Source of the DNA: Lachnospiraceae bacterium
Lineage (GTDB): Bacteria > Bacillota > Clostridia > Lachnospirales > Lachnospiraceae
DNA length: 34,064 nt
NCBI GenBank assembly: GCA_017535945.1
Contig: JAFXTJ010000037.1
Location: 1 to 34,064, forward strand
Reading direction: 5' to 3'
Under the pieces are notes generated by a model. It was not told where the DNA came from, ran no database searches, and saw only the letters and a program-made list of their open reading frames with translations. The position numbers and the translations under genes were made by a program. Positions within the stretch are counted from its first letter, which is position 1. Every line of letters starts with the position of its first letter. Positions 18,417-26,564 of the stretch are shown here, in pieces.

Positions 18417-18440
18417 ATTTATACGCAAAAGTGCTATAAT
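18413..18440 (+). promoter_or_regulatory. Promoter directly before prpC
   Basis: TTGAAT (18413-18418), a 16-base spacer and a perfect TATAAT (18435-18440). The predicted start of transcription is about 18447, only some 4 bases before the prpC ATG at 18451, which would give an almost leaderless transcript. The -35 box overlaps the rlmN stop codon. Confidence 0.65.
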
Positions 18441-18450
18441 ATGACTTTGT

Positions 18451-19209
18451 ATGCTTAAAGCCTTTTCGATCACCGACATCGGTCGGAAGAGAAAACTGAA
18501 TCAGGACTATGTCTACACCTCGTTGGAGCGGGTGGGAAACCTCTCCAACGTGTTTATTGTCGCGGACGGAATGGGCGGCCACAAGGCCGGAGACTATGCG
18601 TCGCGCTTCACCGTGGAGACAGTCGTTGAGGAGATCGCAGCCTCGTATGAGCAGAACCCCGAGATCATCATCGGGGACGCGATCGAAGCCGCCAACCGCA
18701 AACTGCGCATCAAGGCAGCGGAGGATGAGCGGCTCTTTGGCATGGGCACGACCTTTGTCGCGGCCACGGTCCTGGGACAGAACCTCAAGGTGGCCAATGT
18801 CGGGGATTCCAGAGCATACCACATCAGCAGGGGACTGATCCGCCAGATCACCAGGGATCACTCGCTGGTGGAGGAAATGGTGCGCATGGGCGGCATTGAC
18901 CGCGAGACGGCCAGACGCCATGTGGACAAGAATATCATCACACGCGCGGTCGGCGCCACAGAGACCGTGGATGTGGACTTTTTCGACGTGAAGCTCTCGA
19001 ACGGGGATATCCTGCTCATGTGCTCCGACGGCCTGACCAATATGGTGAGCGACGAGGACATCCTCGCCATCGTGCTGGGCGGCGGGGAACTCTCCGAGAG
19101 AGCCGGGAAACTGATCGATACAGCGAATGAAAACGGCGGCAGGGACAATATCGCCGTCGTCCTCGTGGAGTATTCCACGGATAAGGGAGATACAGACCGC
19201 AATGGTTAA
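18451..19209 (+). CDS. prpC: PP2C-type Ser/Thr protein phosphatase (Stp/PrpC)
   Basis: The enzyme removes phosphate from Ser/Thr and counters the PknB kinase encoded next. PP2C metal motifs are clear: NQDYVY near the start, ADGMGGHKAGD (38-48), VGDSRAY, CSDGLTNM and GGRDNIAVV. The length of 252 is typical. The start MLKAFSITDIGRKRKLNQD matches the family start, yet no Shine-Dalgarno sequence lies before it, and a promoter -10 box ends only 10 bases upstream. The 3' end overlaps pknB by 8 bases, so the pair is co-translated. Confidence 0.94.
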   Translation: MLKAFSITDIGRKRKLNQDYVYTSLERVGNLSNVFIVADGMGGHKAGDYASRFTVETVVEEIAASYEQNPEIIIGDAIEAANRKLRIKAAEDERLFGMGTTFVAATVLGQNLKVANVGDSRAYHISRGLIRQITRDHSLVEEMVRMGGIDRETARRHVDKNIITRAVGATETVDVDFFDVKLSNGDILLMCSDGLTNMVSDEDILAIVLGGGELSERAGKLIDTANENGGRDNIAVVLVEYSTDKGDTDRNG

Positions 19210-21343
19210 GATGGGAATGCTCATCGGCGAGCGCTATGAGATCCTCGAACGGATCGGAACCGGCGGGATGTCCGATGTATATAAAGCGATCGACCATAAA
19301 CTGAACCGTCCGGTTGCAGTTAAGGTCCTCAAGCAGGAGTTCGCGGAGAACGAGAATTTCGTCTCCAAATTCCGCGTCGAGGCGCAGGCGGCCGCGGGTC
19401 TCATGCACCAGAACATCGTCAATGTCTACGACGTCGGGGAGGACCGCGGGATCCATTACATCGTGATGGAGCTCGTCGACGGCATCACACTCAAGAAGTA
19501 CATCGAGAAGAAGCAGCGGCTCTCGGTCAAGGAGGCCGTCAGCATCGCGATCCAGGTGGCCATGGGACTCGAGGCCGCCCACAACAACCACATCATCCAC
19601 CGCGACATCAAGCCGCAGAACATCATCGTATCCAAAGACGGTAAGGTCAAGGTCACGGACTTCGGCATCGCCAAGGCGGCGACCAGCAACACGATCACCT
19701 CCAATGTGATGGGAAGTGTGCATTACACCTCGCCCGAGCAGGCGCGCGGCGGCTACAGCGACGCGAAATCCGACATCTATTCCCTCGGCATCACGCTGTT
19801 CGAGATGCTCACCGGGCGGGTACCTTTCAACGGGGATACGACGGTGGCCATCGCCATCAAGCATATCCAGGAGACGCTGCCGACGCCGTGCGATTTCGCA
19901 CCGGATACGCCGGTGAGCGTCGAGAAGATCGTCCTCAAGTGCTGCCAGAAGAGTCCCGACAGGCGTTATCAGAATGCCGCGGAGCTCATCGCGGATCTCA
20001 AGCGCTCCCTGATCACACCGGACGAGGATTTCGTCGTGATCGCCAATCCCGATGAGGAGGGCGCGACGAGAGAGCCCAGCGAGAGCGAACGCCGGGCGCT
20101 TAAGGAAGCCACCAGGAACGGCGGCAGACCCGGCAAGACCGGCGATACCATGCGCCTCAACGAGGAGGCGGTCCGGGAACGGGAGAAGCGTCTCAAGGAG
20201 AAGAATGGCAGGAGACGCGGCGATGAAGACGAGGACGATCCGCGCAGACCCGCGAGGAACAAGAAGCGCAAGCCCGCGCCTCGCAAGAAGGGCGGCAAGG
20301 CTCCCGTCAAGAGCGGCACCAGGAATCTCAGGACCAGGGACCGCTATGAGGAGGAGGAGAGCAGTTCGCCGCTCGACAAGCTGATCATCGTCTTTGCGGT
20401 GCTGGTGGCCCTGCTGGTGGGCGCGCTCATCATCTTCTTCGTCGGCGGCAGGCTCGGCTTCTTCGGCGCGGAGGAGGAACCCGTCATCGAATCGGATAAC
20501 GCCGCGACGGTCGCCTCAACGCAGATCAAACAGACGGAAGAGGAAGACAACGGGCAGGGGATCAAGATCCCAGATGTCCTGGGCAGGGACTTCACGGAGG
20601 CAAAGGTCACGCTGACCGAGAAGGGGTTTGTTGTGGCGCGCGCGGAGGATACCACCTCCACCGCTCCCAAGAACGCGGTCATCGCGATGGATCCCAGAGA
20701 GAATACCCGCGCAAAGAGCGGGTCCACCATCACGCTCACGGTGAGCACCGGTTCGGTGGTCACGGATGACAAGGGCAACGCGGCGCTCGTGGCCTCCACG
20801 AAGCAGCAGGATTACGAGGTGCCCAACCTCGTCGGCAAATCCCTCGAGGAAGCGGAGATCATGATCGGCGAGAAGCATCTCGTGCGCGGCTCCGTGGTCG
20901 AGGTCACCTACGCGGACGCGGCGCTCGCCGGACTCGTGTGCAAGCAGTCGCTGGAAGCCGGCAAGATGGTGCCGGAGGGCAGCGTCATCGATCTGGAGCT
21001 TTCGACCGGTACGGGAGAGGTGACGGCCACCTCCTACCGGTATGTGGCGGATATCGAATCGCCGGCGCTGGAGGATCAGGAATATGTCTCCGGCACGCCG
21101 GTCACCCTGCATTTTGTCACGAGCGACATGTCCTATGACAGGGAGTGGACCGTGTCCTCCTTCCCTGACCGGGCGAACTTCACCGGTCTGACGCAGCCGA
21201 CCGGGACCCTGACGCTCACGTACACCGTTGCCACGGCGCAGACGAGCACGATCGATCCGGAGACCGGCGAGGAGAGGATCACCCCCGCGTCGACGGAGAC
21301 CAGAGAACAGCGCCGTTCCCTCACCTTCACGCCGGAAGACTGA
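19202..21343 (+). CDS. pknB: PASTA-domain Ser/Thr protein kinase (PknB/PrkC type)
   Basis: This membrane kinase senses cell-wall material and phosphorylates wall, division and translation proteins. The kinase domain is at about 10-270 with GTGGMSDVY, Lys41 (VAVK), HRDIKPQN (133-140) and DFG (153-155). A very basic and charged linker (290-390) leads to one membrane helix (394-414). Outside are two PASTA repeats, about 455-516 and 538-602, and a beta-rich tail of about 110 residues. I chose the ATG at 19202 because the protein then starts MVKMGMLIGERYEI like its relatives. The stop overlaps the rsgA start (TGATG). Confidence 0.95.
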   Translation: MVKMGMLIGERYEILERIGTGGMSDVYKAIDHKLNRPVAVKVLKQEFAENENFVSKFRVEAQAAAGLMHQNIVNVYDVGEDRGIHYIVMELVDGITLKKYIEKKQRLSVKEAVSIAIQVAMGLEAAHNNHIIHRDIKPQNIIVSKDGKVKVTDFGIAKAATSNTITSNVMGSVHYTSPEQARGGYSDAKSDIYSLGITLFEMLTGRVPFNGDTTVAIAIKHIQETLPTPCDFAPDTPVSVEKIVLKCCQKSPDRRYQNAAELIADLKRSLITPDEDFVVIANPDEEGATREPSESERRALKEATRNGGRPGKTGDTMRLNEEAVREREKRLKEKNGRRRGDEDEDDPRRPARNKKRKPAPRKKGGKAPVKSGTRNLRTRDRYEEEESSSPLDKLIIVFAVLVALLVGALIIFFVGGRLGFFGAEEEPVIESDNAATVASTQIKQTEEEDNGQGIKIPDVLGRDFTEAKVTLTEKGFVVARAEDTTSTAPKNAVIAMDPRENTRAKSGSTITLTVSTGSVVTDDKGNAALVASTKQQDYEVPNLVGKSLEEAEIMIGEKHLVRGSVVEVTYADAALAGLVCKQSLEAGKMVPEGSVIDLELSTGTGEVTATSYRYVADIESPALEDQEYVSGTPVTLHFVTSDMSYDREWTVSSFPDRANFTGLTQPTGTLTLTYTVATAQTSTIDPETGEERITPASTETREQRRSLTFTPED

Positions 21344-22239
21344 TGGAGGAGGGCAGGATCCTAAAGGGCATCGCGGGGTTTTTCTACGTGGAATGTGCCG
21401 ACGGCAGGATCTATGCCTGCCGGGCAAAGGGAGGTTTCCGCAGGGCCGAGATCCGGCCGCTCCCGGGGGATCTGGTCTGTTTTGAGATCACCCACGAAGG
21501 GGATAAAGAGGGGAATCTCGTTGAGATCAAACCAAGAAAGAATGCGCTGATCCGGCCCGCTGTGGCCAATGTGGATCAGGCGCTTCTTTTCTTTTCCGTG
21601 AGGAATCCGGATCCGTCCCTGCTGCTGCTGGACCGTTATCTGGTCTTTATAGGCAGGCTGGGACTGCCGTCGATCCTGTGCTTCAACAAGACGGACCTGG
21701 CGTCTGAGGAGGATCTGGACGCGATCCGCGAGGCCTACCGCGGCTGCGGGCACCGGCTTCTGTTCACGAGTGTCCGGCAGGGCGAAGGGATCGATGCGCT
21801 GCGGGAGGAGCTGACCGGACGGACCACCTTTCTCGCGGGACCTTCGGGGGCCGGGAAGTCCTCTCTGATCAACCGTCTGTGTCCGCAGGCGGGGATGGAG
21901 ATCGGGGAACTGTCCAGAAAACTCTCGCGCGGGAAGAACACGACCAGACACAGCGAGTGGTTCCGCGTGGCGGAGGAGGCGGACACCTGGCTCATCGACA
22001 CACCGGGATTCACGGCACTGGAGCTCCCGGATCTGACGAGAGAGGAGCTGGAGAGCTGCTACGGCGAATTCGCACCCTACAGCGGCATGTGCCGGTTCAC
22101 CTCGTGCAGGCACATGGAGGAGCCGGACTGTGCGGTCCGCGAGGCCGCGGATGACGGACGGATCCCCGCCGTGCGGTATGAGAATTACAGACAGCTGTTT
22201 GCCGAATGGCAGGCGCTGGATGAACGGAAATACAGATGA
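21343..22239 (+). CDS. rsgA: Ribosome small subunit-dependent GTPase RsgA
   Basis: RsgA is a circularly permuted GTPase that checks late maturation of the 30S subunit. An OB fold covers about 1-65. The G motifs appear in permuted order: FNKTD (114-118, G4), GPSGAGKSS (166-174, G1) and DTPG (219-222, G3). The C-terminal zinc site uses Cys250, Cys255, His257 and Cys263. Its place after pknB is widely conserved, but the rpe and thiamine pyrophosphokinase genes that often follow are absent here. Translation is coupled to pknB by a one-base stop-start overlap. Confidence 0.95.
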   Translation: MEEGRILKGIAGFFYVECADGRIYACRAKGGFRRAEIRPLPGDLVCFEITHEGDKEGNLVEIKPRKNALIRPAVANVDQALLFFSVRNPDPSLLLLDRYLVFIGRLGLPSILCFNKTDLASEEDLDAIREAYRGCGHRLLFTSVRQGEGIDALREELTGRTTFLAGPSGAGKSSLINRLCPQAGMEIGELSRKLSRGKNTTRHSEWFRVAEEADTWLIDTPGFTALELPDLTREELESCYGEFAPYSGMCRFTSCRHMEEPDCAVREAADDGRIPAVRYENYRQLFAEWQALDERKYR

Positions 22240-22277
22240 CACAGGGACCTGAAGGATTTATGGAAGGGGGCTACAGG

Positions 22278-23762
22278 ATGTTCAGGCAGGGTTTTGACAA
22301 TGACAAGTATCTGACGATGCAGTCGGAGCACATCAGGGAGCGGATCGCGAAATTCGGCGGCAAGCTCTACATGGAATTCGGCGGCAAGCTCTTTGACGAT
22401 TATCACGCTTCGCGCGTGCTGCCGGGCTTCCAGCCCGATTCCAAGATCCGCATGCTCCTGCAGCTTAAGGAGGATGTTGAGGTCATCATCGCGATCCATG
22501 CCGGAGACATCGAGAAGAATAAGGTGAGAGGGGATCTCGGCATCACCTATGACCTGGATGTGCTGCGTCTCATCGATGCCTTCCACGGCTACGGCCTGTA
22601 TGTCGGCGGCGTCGTGCTCACGCGGTTCGACGGGAGCGAGACGGTGCTCGCCTACCAGAAGAAACTCGAGACGCTGGGGCTTAAAGTTTACCGGCATTAC
22701 GCGATCCCCGGCTATCCCTCCAATCTGCCGCTCATCATCAGCGATGACGGCTACGGCAAGAATGACTACATCGAGACGAAGCATTCGCTCGTCGTCGTGA
22801 CGGCCCCCGGTCCCGGCAGCGGCAAGATGGCGGTCTGCCTCTCCCAGCTCTATCATGAGCACAGGCGCGGCGTTAAGGCCGGCTATGCCAAGTTCGAGAC
22901 CTTCCCGATCTGGAACCTGCCGCTGCAGCATCCGGTCAACCTCGCGTACGAGGCGGCCACGGCGGACTTAAACGACGTGAACATGATCGACAATTACCAC
23001 CTCGAAGCCTACGGCGAGACCACGGTGAATTACAACCGGGATATCGAGATCTTCCCGGTCCTCAATGCGATCTTCAAGGAGATCTACGGGGATTCCCCGT
23101 ACAAGTCACCGACCGATATGGGCGTCAACATGGCCGGCAACTGCATCTGCGACGACGAAGTCTGCCGGAAAGCGGCCAGACAGGAGATCATCCGCCGCTA
23201 TTACAAGGAGCGCTGTGCGCTCCGCCGCGGCAACAGCGAGCAGCATGTCGTGGAGAAGCTGGAGCTGTTGATGAGCAAGGCGGGCGTCAGCATTCAGGAC
23301 CGTCCGGTCGTCGCCGCGGCCGGGCTCAAGGCGGAGGTGACGGGACTGCCCGCGGCGGCGATCGAGCTGCCGGACGGCCAGGTCGTCACCGGCAAGACCT
23401 CCGACCTCATGGGCGCGAGCTCCGCCATGCTCTTAAACGCGTTAAAGGTGCTGGCCGGCGTGGATGACGCCGCCGAGCTCATCGCACCCTCGGTCATCGA
23501 ACCCATCCAGAAGCTTAAGGTCGAGCATCTGGGCAATCACAATCCGCATATGCATATCGACGAGACGCTGATCGCCCTCACGATCTGTGCCGCCACGAAT
23601 CCGGAGGCGCAGCGGGCGCTCGACCAGCTCGACAAGCTCGCGGGCTGCGAGATGCATTCCACGGTGATCTTAAGCCCCGTGGACGAGAACACCTGCCACA
23701 AGCTCAAGGTGAACCTCACCTGCGAGCCCAAGTACCAGACCTCCAAGCTCTTCCATCACTGA
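22278..23762 (+). CDS. UPF0371 (DUF1846) family protein, 494 aa
   Basis: The family is conserved in Bacillota and Actinobacteria and has no settled function. The family block EFGGKLFDDYHASRVLPGF is present near 33-51. A glycine-rich loop APGPGSGKM (176-184) resembles a nucleotide-binding P-loop. I chose the ATG at 22278: the protein then begins MFRQGFDNDKYL like its relatives, and GAAGGGGG ends 8 bases upstream. An ATG at 22236 in the rsgA stop (ATGA) would add 14 residues and cannot be excluded. Its stop overlaps the next start (TGATG). An exact 18-base direct repeat lies inside the gene at 22351-22392. Confidence 0.9.
   Translation: MFRQGFDNDKYLTMQSEHIRERIAKFGGKLYMEFGGKLFDDYHASRVLPGFQPDSKIRMLLQLKEDVEVIIAIHAGDIEKNKVRGDLGITYDLDVLRLIDAFHGYGLYVGGVVLTRFDGSETVLAYQKKLETLGLKVYRHYAIPGYPSNLPLIISDDGYGKNDYIETKHSLVVVTAPGPGSGKMAVCLSQLYHEHRRGVKAGYAKFETFPIWNLPLQHPVNLAYEAATADLNDVNMIDNYHLEAYGETTVNYNRDIEIFPVLNAIFKEIYGDSPYKSPTDMGVNMAGNCICDDEVCRKAARQEIIRRYYKERCALRRGNSEQHVVEKLELLMSKAGVSIQDRPVVAAAGLKAEVTGLPAAAIELPDGQVVTGKTSDLMGASSAMLLNALKVLAGVDDAAELIAPSVIEPIQKLKVEHLGNHNPHMHIDETLIALTICAATNPEAQRALDQLDKLAGCEMHSTVILSPVDENTCHKLKVNLTCEPKYQTSKLFHH
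22351..22392 (+). repeat. Two exact 18-base direct repeats inside the UPF0371 gene
   Basis: AATTCGGCGGCAAGCTCT occurs at 22351-22368 and 22375-22392, an offset of 24 bases or 8 codons, coding FGGKL twice. The protein-level similarity of the two halves appears to be family-wide, but the identity at DNA level, including third codon positions, is notable. Confidence 0.9.
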
Positions 23763-24544
23763 TGCGGCTGGACAAGGCTCTCGCGGATCTGGGGATCGGC
23801 ACCAGAAAGGAGATCCGGGAGCTCGTCAGGGGCGGCGCGGTGACCGCGGACGGCGCGGTCGTGACGGACCCCGGCGCGGGCATCACGGAATGGACCGTTC
23901 TTGCACTGTACGGCAGGGAACTGCAGCGCAGGAAGAACCTCTACTACATGCTGAACAAACCCGCCGGCACGGTCTGCGCGACGGCGGATCGCAAGCTTCA
24001 GACTGTCATCGACCTCCTGCCGGCGGATCTGCCCGGCAGGAAGGATCTTTTCCCGGTGGGGCGGCTCGACCGCGATACGGAGGGCCTGCTGCTCTTAACC
24101 AACGACGGTGTCTTCGCCCACCGGATGATCTCTCCGAGAAAACAAGTGAATAAGGTCTATCTCACGCTCGCCGAGGGTCCGGTCACGGAACAGACAGTCC
24201 GCGCCTTTCGGGAGGGGATCGATCTTCCGCCCATGACGCCGCGGGAGGATACCGGATACCGGACGCTGCCGGGTGAACTGCGGGTCCTGAGCGCCGGGGA
24301 ATATGAGACGTATCGTGCGCGCTATGATCTGCCGGCGGAAGAGGGCGGTCTGACTCCTGTTCTCGTCACGATCCGTGAGGGGAAATTCCATCAGGTGAAA
24401 CGGATGTTCCACGTGTGCGGAGCGGAGGTGCGCTATCTGATGCGGCTGCGCACCGGAGGCATCGAACTGGATCCGGCGCTCGCGAGAGGAAACTGCCGGG
24501 AACTCACGCAGGAAGAGCTGGACCGGGCATTTTTGAGTGAATGA
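23762..24544 (+). CDS. rsuA: RsuA-family rRNA pseudouridine synthase
   Basis: This enzyme turns a uridine of rRNA into pseudouridine; the family suggests U516 of 16S rRNA, though the exact site cannot be read from the sequence. An N-terminal S4 domain (1-45, MRLDKALADLGIGTRKE) leads to the catalytic domain with FPVGRLDRDTEGLLLL (97-112), where Asp103 is the catalytic residue. KFHQVKRMF is the conserved block near the C-terminus. The start overlaps the stop of the UPF0371 gene. A strong terminator begins at its stop codon, closing the long run of housekeeping genes. Confidence 0.9.
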   Translation: MRLDKALADLGIGTRKEIRELVRGGAVTADGAVVTDPGAGITEWTVLALYGRELQRRKNLYYMLNKPAGTVCATADRKLQTVIDLLPADLPGRKDLFPVGRLDRDTEGLLLLTNDGVFAHRMISPRKQVNKVYLTLAEGPVTEQTVRAFREGIDLPPMTPREDTGYRTLPGELRVLSAGEYETYRARYDLPAEEGGLTPVLVTIREGKFHQVKRMFHVCGAEVRYLMRLRTGGIELDPALARGNCRELTQEELDRAFLSE

Positions 24545-24575
24545 AAGCCCCGCTTGAAGAAGCGGGGCTTTTTTT
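24544..24575 (+). terminator. Strong intrinsic terminator, likely shared by both strands
   Basis: AAAGCCCCGCTT (24544-24555) pairs with AAGCGGGGCTTT (24560-24571) around a GAAG loop, followed by a run of seven T (24569-24575). On the minus strand the same hairpin is followed by TTTCATT, so it can also end the converging GGDEF-EAL transcript, whose stop is at 24607. Confidence 0.93.
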
Positions 24576-24606
24576 GTATCTGTTATCCCGCGGATCCGGG
24601 AACCGT

Positions 24607-26352
24607 TCAGACAGCCGACGGATTCGCCAGATCCTCCGCGTCGGAGGGATCCATCGGCTTGCCCCAGACAAAGCCCTGAATGTAGTCGCAGCCGATCTTT
24701 TTGAGCGTATCGAGCTGATCCTGTGTCTCCACACCTTCCGCGGAGACCTGCAGATTCAGGATGTGGCCGATCGAGATGATCATCGAGACATACTTCTTGG
24801 AGGACTCGCTCGAATTCATCACATCGATAAAGGATTTGTCGATCTTGAGCATGTCGGCCGGGAAATTGTTGAGATATCCCAGAGAGGAATACCCGGTGCC
24901 GAAGTCATCGATCGCGACACGGACACCCATCTTTCTGACCTCGTTGATGCATTTGACGGCCTTTTCCGCGGAGTCGATCATGATGGACTCCGTGATATCG
25001 ATCGACAGGCGTTCTGCCGGGACGTTGCTCGTGCGCAGGATCTCCCGCATCTCATCGATAAAGGAATTCTTCATCAGATGCTTGACGGAGATGTTGGTGC
25101 TCAGCATCAGCGGTGTATCCGTCTCATGGATGAGCTTCCCGAAGAAGACGGCTGCCTTGCGGAAGACCCGGTAATCGATCTGGTCGATAAGTCCCGCTTT
25201 CTCGGCGATCGGGATGAACTCGGCGGGAGGGATCAGGCTCCCGTTGGTGTCCTTTAAGCGGGCCAGCGCTTCAAAGCCGTACAGATTGCGGGAGATGTCA
25301 TACTGCGGCTGCAGCCGGAAGAAGAGGGAATCGGTCTCCAGCGCCATGCGCAGCGTCCGCTCGATCTCCAGTGTGCGCTCCGTCCGGATCTGGTCCGCCG
25401 TGAAGTGCAGGATCCGGTTGCTGCCGCCGAGGCGCTTGACCTCATGCATGGCAGCATCGGCACAGGAGAACAGGACCCCCGTGTTGTCCGCGTCGGCGGG
25501 ATACTCGGCATAGCCGAAGCAGGCGCCCATATAGTAGTCACAGTCATCGATCGTGATCTTCTTCTCCAGCTCCGCCTGATAGGTCTTGAGCGTGTTCACC
25601 AGATCCTTGTTGGAATGATAGCCGCGGATGATCATGGCATATTCGTCGCCGCCCAGACGCGCGACGAAATCGATCGTCCCGGAGCCCCAGGAATCCGCAA
25701 GGTACTTCCAGCGGTTTGCGACCTCGATGAGTACCTTGTCGCCGACCTCATGTCCCATGGTGTCGTTGATGCTCTTGAAGTTGTCCAGATCCACGGACAC
25801 GATCGAGAACGGGATCCCGCGCCGCATGAGATCGTTCATGAGCTCCGTGCAGGCAAAGCGGTTGGGGAGCGAGGTGAGGGAATCCGTCACGGCCTGATCG
25901 CGCATGCGCTTCTGATTCTTTTCGATCTCCCGGTTGTTGAGGTAGATGAAGAAGATGGCGACCAGGGTCAGCAGATTGTTAAAGAGCCCCGGGATGCTGT
26001 TGGGGCTGTTCTGGACCGCGAAATTCACGATCATCATCGGCAGCTGCAGCAACAGCAGCAGGACCGACGTCAGCAAGCCGATCTTGTTGAAGAATACCAC
26101 CATGATGATGATGCAGATATTCCCGAGGGAAGAGAAAACCCCGGTAAAGGTCGAATACGGGATCGGTGTCCCCATGATAACAAGCATCTGGCCCTGCGTG
26201 CGGGCCATGACCACCGTCATGATGTGCGCAGCAAAATAGAGGAGAAGCGCGATGAGATAGACCCGGATCGACAGCTGCCTGTTTCCGGAGAGTCTGTCGA
26301 GAGTTCTCTCAATGCTGATTTTCTTTTCGGACATCGCAGTATCTTTCGGCAT
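24607..26352 (-). CDS. Membrane GGDEF-EAL protein (cyclic di-GMP turnover)
   Basis: An N-terminal membrane part has about five hydrophobic segments (near 30-50, 56-75, 77-92, 93-112 and 123-138). The GGDEF domain (about 150-320) has GGDEY (234-238) instead of GGDEF, and GTID stands where the inhibitory RxxD site would be. The EAL domain (about 325-575) keeps Glu361 of EAL, Asn420, Glu455, DDFGTG (482-487), Lys503, Glu542 and Gln559, so it should degrade cyclic di-GMP. The phosphodiesterase looks sound; cyclase activity is uncertain. GGAAAGG lies before the ATG, and a good promoter is at 26420-26449. No sensory domain other than the membrane part is seen. Confidence 0.92.
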   Translation of the reverse strand: MPKDTAMSEKKISIERTLDRLSGNRQLSIRVYLIALLLYFAAHIMTVVMARTQGQMLVIMGTPIPYSTFTGVFSSLGNICIIIMVVFFNKIGLLTSVLLLLLQLPMMIVNFAVQNSPNSIPGLFNNLLTLVAIFFIYLNNREIEKNQKRMRDQAVTDSLTSLPNRFACTELMNDLMRRGIPFSIVSVDLDNFKSINDTMGHEVGDKVLIEVANRWKYLADSWGSGTIDFVARLGGDEYAMIIRGYHSNKDLVNTLKTYQAELEKKITIDDCDYYMGACFGYAEYPADADNTGVLFSCADAAMHEVKRLGGSNRILHFTADQIRTERTLEIERTLRMALETDSLFFRLQPQYDISRNLYGFEALARLKDTNGSLIPPAEFIPIAEKAGLIDQIDYRVFRKAAVFFGKLIHETDTPLMLSTNISVKHLMKNSFIDEMREILRTSNVPAERLSIDITESIMIDSAEKAVKCINEVRKMGVRVAIDDFGTGYSSLGYLNNFPADMLKIDKSFIDVMNSSESSKKYVSMIISIGHILNLQVSAEGVETQDQLDTLKKIGCDYIQGFVWGKPMDPSDAEDLANPSAV

Positions 26353-26419
26353 AAGGAATCCTTTCCTGCTCCGGTCCGTCTCCGCGGACTCGTGACAAAT
26401 GTACAGTTTTATACATATA

Positions 26420-26449
26420 TTTATACGCTTTTTGGGGCCTTGCTGTCAA
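26420..26449 (-). promoter_or_regulatory. Promoter of the GGDEF-EAL gene
   Basis: On the minus strand, TTGACA (26449-26444), an 18-base spacer and TATAAA (26425-26420). Transcription should start near 26413, leaving about 60 bases before the ATG at 26352. Confidence 0.72.
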
Positions 26450-26458
26450 CCACGCGGA

Positions 26459-26478
26459 CACTCCGTTCGTCCGGAGTG
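26459..26478. promoter_or_regulatory. Inverted repeat between the divergent GGDEF-EAL and larE genes
   Basis: CACTCCG (26459-26465) and CGGAGTG (26472-26478) flank a 6-base centre. It lies 9 bases upstream of the minus-strand -35 box and before the likely larE promoter. It could be an operator, but no factor can be named. Confidence 0.4.
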
Positions 26479-26518
26479 AACGGAAAAGAAAGAACGTGCA
26501 TTTTTCCGCGTCTTTGGG

Positions 26519-26524
26519 TATACT
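26519..26524 (+). promoter_or_regulatory. Possible -10 box for the larE-ABC-ABC operon
   Basis: TATACT at 26519-26524, with only a weak -35 candidate (TGCATT, 26497-26502, 16-base spacer). The start of transcription would be near 26531, 34 bases before the larE ATG. Confidence 0.35.
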
Positions 26525-26564
26525 TGTTGGAACGGGCTTTGGGGCCGTGCGAGGGGGACTTGTC

